Notes: generated by a model not told the origin, from the letters alone. A DNA stretch of 64,000 nucleotides from Burkholderia sp. HI2500 (GCF_002223055.1 NZ_NKFL01000006.1:434001-498000); one strand, 5' to 3'. Shown: positions 1 to 7,907, numbered from the stretch's first letter. Made by a program: numbers and translations.

Positions 1-611
1 CGCTGTACGGCGGCGCGCAGTACGGCGCGCTCGGCGTGCGCGGCGGCGCGTCGTACACGTGGTACCGGATCAACAGCGACCGTTCGCCGGGCTTCGCGGG
101 CTTCTCCGATCATGATTCGGCCGGCTACGACGCGAATTCGGCGCAGGTGTTCGGCGAAGTCGGCTACGCGCTGCCGGTCGGGCCCGTGGCGATCGAACCG
201 TTCGCGGGCCTCGCGTATGTGAACCTGCACACCGACGGCTATACGGAAACCGGTGGCGCGGCCGCGCTGCGCGCCGGCGGCGAGACGACGCACGTCGGCT
301 TCTCGACCCTCGGCGTGCGCGCGGCGTCGCAGCTCGGCTCGATCGCGAGCGGCACGTTCACCGCACGCGGGACGGTCGGCTGGCGGCATGCGTTCGGCAA
401 CGTGACGCCGTCATCGGCGTTCACGTTCGCGAACGGCGGCACGTCGTTCCAGGTATCGGGCGTGCCGATTGCTCGCGACAGCGCCGTGCTCGAGGCCGGC
501 ATCGACGCGAACATCACGAAGCGCCTGACACTCGGCCTCACGTACAGCGGCCAGTACGGCAGCGGCGTGCGCGACAACGCGATACTCGGCAACATCCTGT
601 GGAAGTTCTGA
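1..611 (+). CDS. Autotransporter C-terminal beta-barrel, 5' truncated by window edge
   Basis: The reading frame is open from base 3 to the stop at 609-611 and has no credible internal start, so this is the 3' end of a larger gene. The roughly 200 visible residues alternate aromatic and small hydrophobic residues, as in outer-membrane strands (for example the YTWYRI, YVNLHTDGY and LGLTYSGQY stretches). The chain ends in Ile-Leu-Trp-Lys-Phe, and a terminal aromatic residue is the usual BAM-recognition signature of type Va autotransporter translocators. The family inserts this barrel in the outer membrane to export an N-terminal passenger. The passenger lies outside the window, so its function cannot be told. 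Confidence 0.85.
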   Translation, partial: LYGGAQYGALGVRGGASYTWYRINSDRSPGFAGFSDHDSAGYDANSAQVFGEVGYALPVGPVAIEPFAGLAYVNLHTDGYTETGGAAALRAGGETTHVGFSTLGVRAASQLGSIASGTFTARGTVGWRHAFGNVTPSSAFTFANGGTSFQVSGVPIARDSAVLEAGIDANITKRLTLGLTYSGQYGSGVRDNAILGNILWKF

Positions 612-766
612 GCGGTTACTGATGTGCCTGAACGCGACGCCATGCGGCGACGGCAACGTCGCACGGTGTCGCGGCCTTTTTCCTCGCTGCGCACGTTCCC
701 GGTTCTGTCCTATCCTGTGCGAAACACGCGACGCGCCGCGCGTTGCGACCCGACACAGGAGCATCG

Positions 767-2989
767 ATGCCGAATCACGCTGAAGCCACGACGACCCAGG
801 CGCCGCAAGTCGCGCCTGTTGCCCCGATCGCACCGACGGGCCCCGCCTTCATCGCGCCTGAAGCCGATCCGCAGGCACTGGCGCGCAACAACCAGTACGT
901 GCTGAAATCCGGCGACGCGTTCGTGGTCAGCGACGCGCTCGGCGACATCGGCGGTCACGACGACGGCCTGTTCGTTGACGACATGCGCGTGCTGTCGACG
1001 TGGCGCCTGACCTTCGGCGGTCGCGCGCCGTCGCTGCTGTCGGGCGCGACCAGCGCCGACAACGCGTCGTTCACCGCACACCTGACGAACCGTCCGCTGC
1101 CGCCGCTCGGCGGCCACGAAACGCCCGAAGGCGTGATCCACATCGAGCGGATGCGCGTGCTCGCGGGCGACGTGCTTTACGAAGCGCTGACGCTGACGAA
1201 CTACGGCGCGAGCGAAGCCGAGGTGCCGCTGTCGCTGTCGTTCGCGGCCGATTTCAAGGACATGTTCGAGGTGCGCGGCACACAGCGCCCGAAGCGCGGC
1301 ACCGTGGCGGCGCCGCGTGTGGACGCGGGCGCGGTGCGGCTGCGCTATGACGGCCTCGACAGCGTCGAGCGCAACGTGACCGTGCATTTCTCGCCGGCGC
1401 CCGATGCGCTGTCGGTCGATCGTGCCGACTACACGCTGACGATCGCCGCGCAGGCCTGCGTGTCGATCTACCTGACCGTCGACGCGACGCTCGGCCCCGC
1501 GCATGCGGAAGGGCCGGGGTGCGGCCGCGTCGCGCTGCGCACCGCGCTCGTCGGCGTGCACCGCGAGATGCGCGCGCGGCGCGAATCGATGGCGCGCGTG
1601 AACACCGGCAATCCGCTGTTCGACGCGTGGCTCGACCGCTCGCTCGCGGATCTCGGGCTGCTCACGACGCAGCTCGACACGGGGCCGTACCCGTACGCGG
1701 GCATTCCGTGGTTCTCGACGCCGTTCGGCCGCGACGCGGTGATCACGTCGCTGCAGATGTTGTGGCTGCAGCCGTCGCTCGCGCGCGGCGTGCTGCGCTT
1801 TCTGGCCGAGCACCAGGCGCGCGAGACGTCCGCATTCCGCGACGCGGAGCCCGGCAAGATCATGCACGAGTTCCGCCGCAGCGAGATGGCCGCGACCGGC
1901 GAGGTGCCGTTCGCGCTGTACTACGGTGGGGTCGATACGACGCCGCTGTTCATCGTGCTCGCGGGCGCATACGTCGAACGCACCGGCGACGATGCGCTGA
2001 TCGACGAGCTGTGGCCCGCGCTCGAGCGTGCCGCGCAATGGGTGATCGACAAGTGCGACCGCAATCCTTACGGACTGCTCGATTACCAGCGCACGTCGGA
2101 GCGCGGCCTCGCGAACCAGGGCTGGAAGGACAGCCACGATTCGGTGTTCCACGCGGACGGCCGCTTCCCGGACGGGCCGATCGCGCTCGTCGAGGTGCAG
2201 GCGTATGCGTGCGCGGCGCTCGATGCGATGTCGATGTGCTCGCACCGGCGCGGCCACGCGGCCGATGCCACCCGCTATGCGTTGCGCGCGAAGACGCTGC
2301 GCGAGCAGGTCGACGCGCTGTTCTGGATGCCGGAAGGCAATTTCTACGGCATCGCGCTCGATGGTCATGGCGACCTGTGCCGCGTGTTCGCGTCGAACGC
2401 GGGCCACCTGCTCGCATTCGGTCTACCCGACGCCGAGCGCGGCGCGGCGGTCGCCGGCGTGCTCGGCTCGGCGCTGTTCCAGACGGGTTGGGGCATCCGC
2501 ACGCTCGCGGCCGGCCAGCCGCGCTTCAACCCGATGGCGTATCACAACGGCTCGGTGTGGCCGCACGACAATGCGCTGATCGCGCGCGGGCTGGCGCGCT
2601 ACGGCGACAAGACCGCCGCGGTGAACCTGCTGCGTGCGCTGTTCGAGGCGGCAGTGAGCTTCGAGATGCGCCTGCCCGAACTGTTCTGCGGGTTCCCGCG
2701 CCGGCGCGGCGAACCGCCGACCGCGTATCCGGTGGCCTGCCTGCCGCAGGCGTGGGCGGCCGGTGCGCCGTTCATGATGCTGCAGGCCTGCCTCGGCGTG
2801 AGCATCGACGCAGCGCGCCACGAGGTGCGCGTCGAGCGCCCGACGCTGCCGGAAGGCGTCGACTGGCTGCGGATCGACGCGTTGCGCGTCGGTGACGAAA
2901 CCGTGTCGCTCACGTTTCGCCGCGTCGACGGCCAGGTCGTCGCGGCGGCGGAGCAGCCGGGCCGCGTGAAGGTGGTCGCGGTGCTGTAG
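767..2989 (+). CDS. Glycogen debranching (amylo-alpha-1,6-glucosidase) family protein
   Basis: This 740-residue protein has an N-terminal beta-rich domain (about residues 35-230) typical of bacterial debranching-like proteins (GDE_N_bis type). The C-terminal alpha/alpha-barrel-like domain (about 320-700) carries the family hallmark Asn-Gln-Gly-Trp-Lys-Asp-Ser and an Asn-Gly-Ser-Val-Trp-Pro-His-Asp motif. The family cleaves or transfers alpha-1,6-glucosidic branches, but many bacterial members have unverified substrates. The ATG at 767 follows AGGAG at about 757-761 and is preferred over an in-frame alternative start 24 bases upstream. A strong hairpin lies just after the stop. No other glycogen gene is adjacent, so the physiological substrate is open. 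Confidence 0.85.
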   Translation: MPNHAEATTTQAPQVAPVAPIAPTGPAFIAPEADPQALARNNQYVLKSGDAFVVSDALGDIGGHDDGLFVDDMRVLSTWRLTFGGRAPSLLSGATSADNASFTAHLTNRPLPPLGGHETPEGVIHIERMRVLAGDVLYEALTLTNYGASEAEVPLSLSFAADFKDMFEVRGTQRPKRGTVAAPRVDAGAVRLRYDGLDSVERNVTVHFSPAPDALSVDRADYTLTIAAQACVSIYLTVDATLGPAHAEGPGCGRVALRTALVGVHREMRARRESMARVNTGNPLFDAWLDRSLADLGLLTTQLDTGPYPYAGIPWFSTPFGRDAVITSLQMLWLQPSLARGVLRFLAEHQARETSAFRDAEPGKIMHEFRRSEMAATGEVPFALYYGGVDTTPLFIVLAGAYVERTGDDALIDELWPALERAAQWVIDKCDRNPYGLLDYQRTSERGLANQGWKDSHDSVFHADGRFPDGPIALVEVQAYACAALDAMSMCSHRRGHAADATRYALRAKTLREQVDALFWMPEGNFYGIALDGHGDLCRVFASNAGHLLAFGLPDAERGAAVAGVLGSALFQTGWGIRTLAAGQPRFNPMAYHNGSVWPHDNALIARGLARYGDKTAAVNLLRALFEAAVSFEMRLPELFCGFPRRRGEPPTAYPVACLPQAWAAGAPFMMLQACLGVSIDAARHEVRVERPTLPEGVDWLRIDALRVGDETVSLTFRRVDGQVVAAAEQPGRVKVVAVL

Positions 2990-2999
2990 CGCGGCGCGG

Positions 3000-3033
3000 C
3001 GCGAACGTTGCGCGATGTCGCGCCACGTTCGCG
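3000..3033. terminator. Strong two-part hairpin after the debranching gene
   Basis: Outer arms CGCGAACGT (3000-3008) and ACGTTCGCG (3025-3033) are perfectly complementary. They enclose a second perfect stem, GCGCGA/TCGCGC (3010-3023), with a two-base centre. It starts 11 bases after the stop codon. No T-run follows, so it is either a GC-type terminator or an mRNA 3'-end stabiliser. Confidence 0.5.
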
Positions 3034-3085
3034 TGCAGCGGCATAGAATCGTGACATGACCCTTGAACGATGGCGGAGGTAGACG

Positions 3086-3337
3086 ATGACGACCGACAAC
3101 CGGCCCGACGACAGCGAGCACAAGCTCGAGAATCTGGAAGCGGCGGTCGACCACCTGCACAAGTCGATCGAATCGCAGAGCATCGCGGTCGGCGCGGCGA
3201 AGGGCATCCTGTTCAGCCTGATCGAAACGCTCGGTGCGCTGATCGGCGATCCCGACCTGCCCGAGCATGCCCGCTCGGGTTACGAGGCGCTGCGCGACAA
3301 GGCGAGCGAATTGCGCGGCGGGCTCGACCGGCATTGA
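3086..3337 (+). CDS. Small hypothetical helical protein (83 aa)
   Basis: The short protein begins with an acidic, polar segment and continues as a mainly alpha-helical chain with one moderately hydrophobic stretch around residues 36-52 (GAAKGILFSLIETLGAL). There is no signal peptide. A good GGAGG ribosome binding site at about 3074-3078 precedes the ATG, which supports expression. I do not recognise a named family. It stands alone between the debranching gene hairpin and the repeat-rich region. Confidence 0.65.
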   Translation: MTTDNRPDDSEHKLENLEAAVDHLHKSIESQSIAVGAAKGILFSLIETLGALIGDPDLPEHARSGYEALRDKASELRGGLDRH

Positions 3338-3421
3338 TGCCCGGATGGCCCCGGCCCCGGCGCCTGCCGCACGGGCTGCGCCGGGGCTGCCCGATTCTAT
3401 AGATGAAGCACAAAACGCCGT

Positions 3422-3488
3422 GCGCTCAAGGAGTTAGGTGGCCGGTACGCAGGATATCCACAAGCTTGCCAACACAATCTGTGGAGAA
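3422..3488 (+). repeat. BuR repeat copy 1
   Basis: The core AGGATATCCACA lies at 3451-3462, followed by AGCTTGCCAACACAAT and CTGTGGA ending at 3485. The less conserved 5' part (3422-3437) matches the TCAAGG..TTAG stretch of other copies. The inverted TCCACA/TGTGGA ends resemble paired DnaA boxes. Confidence 0.8.
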
Positions 3489-3584
3489 CCGTCCGGCCCC
3501 GAGCCGGGTGCGGCGCGGGCCGTGCGAAAGCGCCGGCGCTGCCACAGGGTTGACCTCGCAAGGTCCGTGGATTGAATCCCCTTT

Positions 3585-3652
3585 TGTATCAGGATGTTAC
3601 GCGCCGCATGGGAAGGATATCCACAGGCTTGCCAACATATTCTGTGGACAAC
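3585..3652 (+). repeat. BuR repeat copy 2 (divergent 5' part)
   Basis: The core (3614-3648) reads AGGATATCCACA, GGCTTGCCAACATATT, CTGTGGA and closely matches the other copies. The upstream half (GTATCAGGATGTTAC) is only loosely related to the GGATCAAGGGCTTAG seen elsewhere, which makes this the most diverged copy on the 5' side. Confidence 0.75.
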
Positions 3653-3762
3653 TCGCAATCGATTGCGTCGCGACAGTTGAGGATCGGGCCGTCGGGGGCC
3701 GGCTCGCGACGCCCGTGAACAGAGGCTGCCCGATGTCTGCGTCGGAACGCTAATTCGTGCGC

Positions 3763-3830
3763 GATCAAGGGCTTAGGTCCCGGGTACCCAGGATATCCAC
3801 ATCCTTGCCAACACTTTCTGTGGACAAGCC
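3763..3830 (+). repeat. BuR repeat copy 3
   Basis: GATCAAGGGCTTAGG at 3763-3777 is followed by the core at 3790-3824 with CTTGCCAACACTTT between the two inverted ends. It ends a few bases before the penR stop codon, so penR transcripts that read through would carry its complement. Confidence 0.8.
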
Positions 3831-3838
3831 GGGCCGGG

Positions 3839-4729
3839 TCATTCGGCCTGCGCCGTCGCGGCCGCCTCGGCCACGATCCAGTCGCGAAAGAGCGTCATCG
3901 CCGGCGTGAGCGGTTTCGACTTCAGCGAAGTGAGCCAGTAGCCGCCGGCGCGCACGTCGATGTCGAGCGGCCGCACGAGCTGGCCGAGCTGCAGTTCGCG
4001 CGCGAACATGCACGCCGGCGCGAGCGCGACGCCCGCGCCCTGCATCGCGGCCTCGACCATCAGCCGCGACGAATCGAACACGGGCCCGTTGACCGCCCAC
4101 GGCGCGAGCTGCGCGGCGTCGAACCAGCCATGCCATTCGTCGGTGCGGTACGAGCGCAGCAGCGTTTCGTTCGCGAGATCGGCCGGTTGCGCGAGGCGCC
4201 GCGCGATGTCCGGCGCGCACAGCGCGGTGAGCGGCGCGTCGAGCAGACGCTCGTTGCGCGTGGCCGGCCAGTTGCCTTCCCCGAAGCGGATCGCGAAGTC
4301 GAGGCCCTCGGCGGCCAGGTCGACGACGTTGTTGTTGGTCCGCATCCGCAGCTCGACGAACGGATGCGTATCGCCGAACTGCTTCAAGCGCGGCATTAGC
4401 CAGCCTAGGGCAAAGGTGCCGACGACGCCGAGCGTCAGCACCTCGTGGAAGCGCCCGCCGTCGAACTGCTTGAGCACGGTCTCGATGCGGCTGAACGCGT
4501 CGCTGAGCACCGGCAGCAGCGCGCGCCCCTCGTCGGTGAGCCCGAGGCCGCGCGGCAGTCGCGTGAACAGCGTGCAGCCGAGCCGCTCCTCCAGCGAGCG
4601 CACCTGCTGGCTGACCGCGGCCTGGGTCACGCTCAGCTCGAGGCCGGCGCGCGTGAAGTTCAGGTGGCGCGCCGACGATTCGAACGCGCGCAGCGCATTG
4701 AGCGGAAGATGAGGGCGGAGCTTGGTCAT
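3839..4729 (-). CDS. penR: LysR-type regulator of the beta-lactamase (PenR/AmpR-like)
   Basis: This 296-residue LysR protein has an N-terminal winged helix-turn-helix (about residues 8-66, with SVTQAAVSQQVRSLE as the recognition region) and a substrate-binding domain (about 95-290). The opening PLNALRAFESSARHLNFTRAG is typical of the AmpR/GcvA branch. AmpR-type regulators sense muropeptides and switch the neighbouring beta-lactamase on when cell-wall turnover is disturbed. The gene is divergent from the class A beta-lactamase, with 128 bases between starts and overlapping promoters. This matches the penR-penA arrangement known in Burkholderia. The ligand is inferred from the family. Confidence 0.88.
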   Translation of the reverse strand: MTKLRPHLPLNALRAFESSARHLNFTRAGLELSVTQAAVSQQVRSLEERLGCTLFTRLPRGLGLTDEGRALLPVLSDAFSRIETVLKQFDGGRFHEVLTLGVVGTFALGWLMPRLKQFGDTHPFVELRMRTNNNVVDLAAEGLDFAIRFGEGNWPATRNERLLDAPLTALCAPDIARRLAQPADLANETLLRSYRTDEWHGWFDAAQLAPWAVNGPVFDSSRLMVEAAMQGAGVALAPACMFARELQLGQLVRPLDIDVRAGGYWLTSLKSKPLTPAMTLFRDWIVAEAAATAQAE

Positions 4730-4753
4730 AAGAATTTCTTTTGTCAGCGCTCA

Positions 4754-4793
4754 ATTATCTTTGCTTGTCAGGCAACCGTAAAGTCCCGATAGT
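4754..4793. promoter_or_regulatory. Overlapping divergent penR/penA promoters with central T-N11-A operator
   Basis: For penA (+), TTGTCA (4765-4770) and GATAGT (4788-4793) are 17 bases apart. For penR (-), TTTACG (complement of 4777-4782) and GATAAT (complement of 4754-4759) are also 17 apart. Between them TTGC-N7-GCAA (4761-4775) forms a palindrome containing T-N11-A, the LysR binding signature. One bound regulator would cover both promoters. Confidence 0.6.
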
Positions 4794-4857
4794 GCTGTCT
4801 CGCCGGCCGGGCGCGTTCAACATCCTTTCGCTCACATTCCACCACGAGACAACCGAC

Positions 4858-5784
4858 ATGACCTACTCATCGAAACGTCGAACCCTGTTGCTGGCCGCTG
4901 CGACGGCGCCGCTTGCGTTGACCGTTGCCGCATGCGCGTCGCGGCAGGCCGCGGCGTCGGACGACGCAACTGCCGCAGCCGCGGCTGTGACGCCCGCTGC
5001 AGCCGGGCAGATGCTGGCCGAGCTCGAACGCAGCGCCGGCGGCCGCCTTGGCGTGTGCGCGATCGACATCGCGAGCGGCCGGCGCGTGGAACATCGTCAG
5101 AACGAGCGCTTCCCGTTCTGCAGCACGTTCAAGGCGATGCTGAGCGCGGCGGTGCTGGCGCAGAGCGTCGAACGACCGGCGTTGCTGCAACAGCGCGTGA
5201 CGTACACCAAGGCCGACCTCGTTAACTATTCGCCGGTGTCGGGCAAGCATGTCGATGACGGCATGACGGTCGCCGCGCTGTGCGAGGCCACGATCCAGTT
5301 CAGCGACAACTCGGCCGCGAACCTGCTGATGAAGCTGCTCGGCGGCCCGTCGGCGGTGACGGCCTATGCGCGCTCGATCGGCGACGACACGTTCCGGCTC
5401 GATCGATGGGAGACCGAACTGAATACCGCGCTGCCGGGCGACCCGCGCGACACGACGACGCCGGCCGCGATGGCCGCGAGCATGCGCGTGCTGATGGTCG
5501 GCGAGGCGTTGCCGGCCGCGCAGCGTGCGCAGCTCGTCGCGTGGATGCGCGGCAACAAGGTCGGCGACAAGCGGATCCGTGCGGGTGTGCCGGCCGGGTG
5601 GACGGTCGGCGACAAGACGGGCACCGGCGACTACGGGACGACCAACGACGCGGGTGTCGTGTGGTCGCCGTCGGGTGCGCCGATCGCGCTGGCCGTGTAC
5701 TACACGCAGGCGCGTGCCGATGCGCGCGCGAAGGACGACGTGATCGCGTCGGTCGCACGCATCGTGGTCCGGGCATTCGGTTGA
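4858..5784 (+). CDS. penA: Class A beta-lactamase (PenA/PenB type)
   Basis: This 308-residue serine beta-lactamase hydrolyses beta-lactam antibiotics in the periplasm. All active-site motifs are present: Ser89-Thr-Phe-Lys92 (the SxxK box, preceded by Cys88 as in Burkholderia PenA), Ser149-Asp150-Asn151, Glu185 in the omega loop (ExxLN) and Lys253-Thr-Gly. The N-terminus has a twin-arginine pair (residues 7-8), a hydrophobic stretch and a possible lipobox ending at Cys26, so export by Tat and lipidation are both plausible. The ATG at 4858 is chosen because the signal sequence starts there; an upstream in-frame start would place 39 non-conserved residues ahead of it and would overlap the promoter. 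Regulation by the divergent PenR is expected. Confidence 0.95.
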   Translation: MTYSSKRRTLLLAAATAPLALTVAACASRQAAASDDATAAAAAVTPAAAGQMLAELERSAGGRLGVCAIDIASGRRVEHRQNERFPFCSTFKAMLSAAVLAQSVERPALLQQRVTYTKADLVNYSPVSGKHVDDGMTVAALCEATIQFSDNSAANLLMKLLGGPSAVTAYARSIGDDTFRLDRWETELNTALPGDPRDTTTPAAMAASMRVLMVGEALPAAQRAQLVAWMRGNKVGDKRIRAGVPAGWTVGDKTGTGDYGTTNDAGVVWSPSGAPIALAVYYTQARADARAKDDVIASVARIVVRAFG

Positions 5785-5863
5785 GGCGGGCGGCACGTCA
5801 TGCGTGACGCGATCCGCATGCATGCCGTGCCGCAGCCGTGACCCGCGCGATCAAACGTTGTGC

Positions 5864-5930
5864 GATCAACGACTTAGCTCACGCATGCTCAGGATATCCA
5901 CATGCTTGCCAACAAAAAGTGTGGACAAGC
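5864..5930 (+). repeat. BuR repeat copy 4
   Basis: GATCAACGACTTAGC leads into the core at 5891-5925 (AGGATATCCACA ... AACAAAAAG ... TGTGGA, then CAAG). The flank upstream of the unit (CCGTGAC, then AAACGTTGTGC) is shared with copy 7, so these two belong to one subfamily. Confidence 0.8.
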
Positions 5931-5966
5931 CCGCGCGCGGCCGCATCCGGCGTGGCGCGGGCCGCC

Positions 5967-6070
5967 GTGCCGCATTTGAGGCGGCGCGGACAAAGTCTTT
6001 CGGATCAAGCGCTTGGCCCTGGTATGCGCAGGCTATCCACACGCTTGCCAACACAATCTGTGGACAAGCC
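5967..6070 (+). repeat. BuR repeat copy 5, long form
   Basis: The core is at 6030-6064 (AGGCTATCCACA variant). The similarity extends upstream through GTGCCGCATTTGA and GGACAAAGTCTTTCGGATC, giving a ~104-base unit shared almost base for base with the copy at 6138-6241. Confidence 0.8.
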
Positions 6071-6137
6071 GGTTCGCACGCGAGAAAGGCGCCCGTTACG
6101 TGGCGAATGGGCGTGCGGGCGGCACTTTCCCGGCCGC

Positions 6138-6241
6138 GTGCCGCATTTGAAGCGGCGCGGACAAAGTCTTTCGGATCAAGCGCTTGATCGCGGTATGCGC
6201 AGGCTATCCACATGCTTGCCAACAAAATCTGTGGACAAGCC
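6138..6241 (+). repeat. BuR repeat copy 6, long form
   Basis: This is the second member of the 104-base pair, with its core at 6201-6235. It differs from 5967-6070 at only a handful of positions scattered along the unit. The offset is 171 bases, in direct orientation, which suggests a recent local duplication. Confidence 0.8.
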
Positions 6242-6262
6242 TGGCGGCCGCGCTGGCGACGA

Positions 6263-6463
6263 TCAGGGCTGCCGATCGTCGACGGTGGGCCAGCGCGCGA
6301 ACGCGAACACCCACAACATGATGAAGTTCAGGACCGGGACGAACATCGTCAGGATCCACCAGCCCGAATGCCCGGTGCGCCGAACGATGCGGACGTACGG
6401 ATAGATGACGACGGCGACCAGCACGAGTGAGACGACCAGCTGCCACGCGGTGAAGTGTTCCAT
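6263..6463 (-). CDS. Small inner-membrane protein (66 aa)
   Basis: The protein starts MEHFTAWQLV and has two predicted membrane helices (about residues 8-24 and 35-55) joined by a basic loop with RIVRRTGHSGWW. That loop-helix pattern is common in small uncharacterised inner-membrane proteins. A GAGGA ribosome binding site lies about nine bases upstream of the ATG at 6463. A longer in-frame extension to 6703 is rejected because its added 80 residues are arginine-rich and unlike a real protein. Repeat copy 6 ends just beyond its stop codon. The function is unknown. Confidence 0.72.
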   Translation of the reverse strand: MEHFTAWQLVVSLVLVAVVIYPYVRIVRRTGHSGWWILTMFVPVLNFIMLWVFAFARWPTVDDRQP

Positions 6464-6697
6464 GGTCTTCCTCGGAGTGAGGTGTCGTGGTGCGGCACCG
6501 GCGGAACGGCCGGCGCGTTGAGCCGTCGCGCGAAGCCGATGATGCGCGGCCGCGTGCGGCTCGCGTGATCTTGACGCGTGGCGGGCGCGAGCGTCAAGGC
6601 GACGGTGAGGCGCTGCTGTCGCGCGGGATCGTGCGCTTGCGCGCAGGCCGGGGCCGTAGGGTGCCGCAACCGTGACGCCGTGCATGAAACGTCGTGC

Positions 6698-6763
6698 GAT
6701 CAACGGGTTAGCGCAGGCGTGCGCAGGATATCCACAAGCTTGCCAACAAAATCTGTGGGTAAG
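6698..6763 (+). repeat. BuR repeat copy 7
   Basis: GATCAACGGGTTAGC begins the unit and the core is at 6725-6759, ending CTGTGGG rather than CTGTGGA. The sequence before it (GCCGCAACCGTGAC, then AAACGTCGTGC) parallels the flank of copy 4. Confidence 0.8.
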
Positions 6764-6901
6764 TGGCGCCGCGCATGGCGGGCGCGTGTGCGCCGACTGC
6801 GGCGTGCGTCGTCGTGGCGTCGTGATGCGAAGTGCGGCGAAGCGGTGTATGCGCAGGCCATCAGCTGGGCCTCGTCTGCATCACGCGTGCCAAAGTCCGT
6901 C

Positions 6902-6970
6902 GGATCAAGGGCTTAGCGTTGCGGTGCGCAGGATATCCACAAGCTTGCCAACATTTTCTGTGGAGAAGTC
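6902..6970 (+). repeat. BuR repeat copy 8
   Basis: GGATCAAGGGCTTAGCG is followed by the core at 6930-6964 (AGGATATCCACA, AGCTTGCCAACATTTT, CTGTGGA). Of all nine copies it is among the closest to the consensus. Confidence 0.8.
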
Positions 6971-7035
6971 CGGGTGCGCGAGCGACGCGCGACACGCCCG
7001 CCAATGCCACGCGTTGCCCCGATTCCCGTGTGCAC

Positions 7036-7404
7036 TCACGCGGTGCAGATACCGGCCACACCGACTTTCTGGAACAGGTGCGGGCTCGCGACGGCGGACG
7101 ACGGATAGGCCGACAGCTTGGCGACGAACGCCGGATGCGTGAACGCCGCGCGAAACGCCGCGGTCGATTCCCAGATCGCGTAGTTCAGGTAAGTCGGACT
7201 GTCGCCCAGCGCGCGATGCAACTGGGTCGAGATGAATCCCGGCTGCCGCTTCATGAATTCGGCGTCGTCCTTCCACACGGCGAGAAAGTCCGCTTCGTCG
7301 GCGGCGGCCAGCGTGAACACGTTGACGAGGACGACCGGCTCCGCGTCGATGGCGATCTGTTGCTGGATCGGAAAGGCCGGATCCATCGGTTTGAAATGAG
7401 GCAT
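7036..7404 (-). CDS. Antibiotic biosynthesis monooxygenase (ABM) domain protein
   Basis: This 122-residue protein has a ferredoxin-like ABM domain over most of its length, with the typical VVLVNVFTLAAADEADFLAVW opening and the PGFISTQLHRAL stretch. ABM-domain enzymes are small cofactor-poor oxygenases or heme/quinol-acting proteins, and many are uncharacterised. The ATG at 7404 has AGGAG eight bases upstream and is preferred over an in-frame start at 7443, which would overlap the preceding gene. It lies 35 bases downstream of the MarR gene on the same strand, so the two probably form one transcript under MarR control. Confidence 0.8.
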   Translation of the reverse strand: MPHFKPMDPAFPIQQQIAIDAEPVVLVNVFTLAAADEADFLAVWKDDAEFMKRQPGFISTQLHRALGDSPTYLNYAIWESTAAFRAAFTHPAFVAKLSAYPSSAVASPHLFQKVGVAGICTA

Positions 7405-7439
7405 GGGAACTCCTATGGGTGACCGGGGTGATTGAACGT

Positions 7440-7886
7440 TCACGTCGATGCATCGGCGCCATGTGCACGGGACATCGCCGACAGCACGCGGATCGCTGCA
7501 TCCAGGTCAGCCGAACTGAAATCGCCGGCGATGTCGCGGACATGCTGTTGCCACTGCCCGACCACGGCCTGATAGGCCGCCTCGCCGCGTGGCGTCAGCG
7601 CGTACAAAGGGGAACGCTTGTGTGCCGGATTGGGTAGCGACTCAACCAGCCCTTCGTCGGTCAGCACGTTGATCTGCTTCAGCACCGCCTGCCGCGTGAT
7701 GCCCATCGCGTCGGCGATCTGCGGGATGTTCGGGGCTTCCGGCGCCAGCGAGATGGCGCCCAGCACCTGCCAGCGCGCACTGGTCAGGCCGTGCGGCCCG
7801 GCAAAGGTGTTGCCCCATTCGATCAGCAGGCCGTTCAAGCGGAATACGGACAGCGCGACGGTGGTCAACTTCGCGGATTTCGTCAT
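7440..7886 (-). CDS. MarR-family transcriptional regulator
   Basis: This 148-residue protein has the MarR winged-helix core: NIPQIADAMGITRQAVLKQINVLTDEGLVE is the recognition segment and HKRSPLYALTPRG the wing. Family members are dimeric repressors released by small ligands such as phenolics or oxidants. The start at 7886 is chosen because a good promoter with a palindrome lies upstream of it; any longer start would sit inside that promoter. The gene is followed by an ABM-domain oxygenase gene, a typical MarR target. The ligand is not predictable from sequence. Confidence 0.85.
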   Translation of the reverse strand: MTKSAKLTTVALSVFRLNGLLIEWGNTFAGPHGLTSARWQVLGAISLAPEAPNIPQIADAMGITRQAVLKQINVLTDEGLVESLPNPAHKRSPLYALTPRGEAAYQAVVGQWQQHVRDIAGDFSSADLDAAIRVLSAMSRAHGADAST

Positions 7887-7907
7887 GTTCGATACGCAGG
7901 ATGAATT

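Larger units (their letters stand above)
3338..3838. other. Intergenic region holding repeat copies 1-3
   Basis: I see no credible gene in these 500 bases. The region contains three same-orientation copies of the ~65-bp repeat, listed separately. The spacers between copies are ordinary high-GC sequence without a recognisable motif. Short open frames here read through the repeat itself and have no ribosome binding site. Confidence 0.7.
5785..6262. other. Intergenic region holding repeat copies 4-6
   Basis: No gene is supported here. The region carries three repeat copies, two of which sit in a nearly identical 104-base duplication. The remaining sequence is high-GC spacer without a recognisable signal. 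Confidence 0.7.
6464..7035. other. Intergenic region holding repeat copies 7 and 8
   Basis: These 570 bases contain two repeat copies and otherwise high-GC sequence in which I see no gene with a credible start, ribosome binding site or protein-like composition. The region separates the membrane-protein gene, which is transcribed leftward, from the end of the leftward monooxygenase gene. Confidence 0.65.

Noticed and set aside
710..2407. A 565-codon antisense frame under the debranching gene
   Set aside because: Its composition (Arg/His/Val-rich) and lack of any family feature mark it as a GC-skew shadow.
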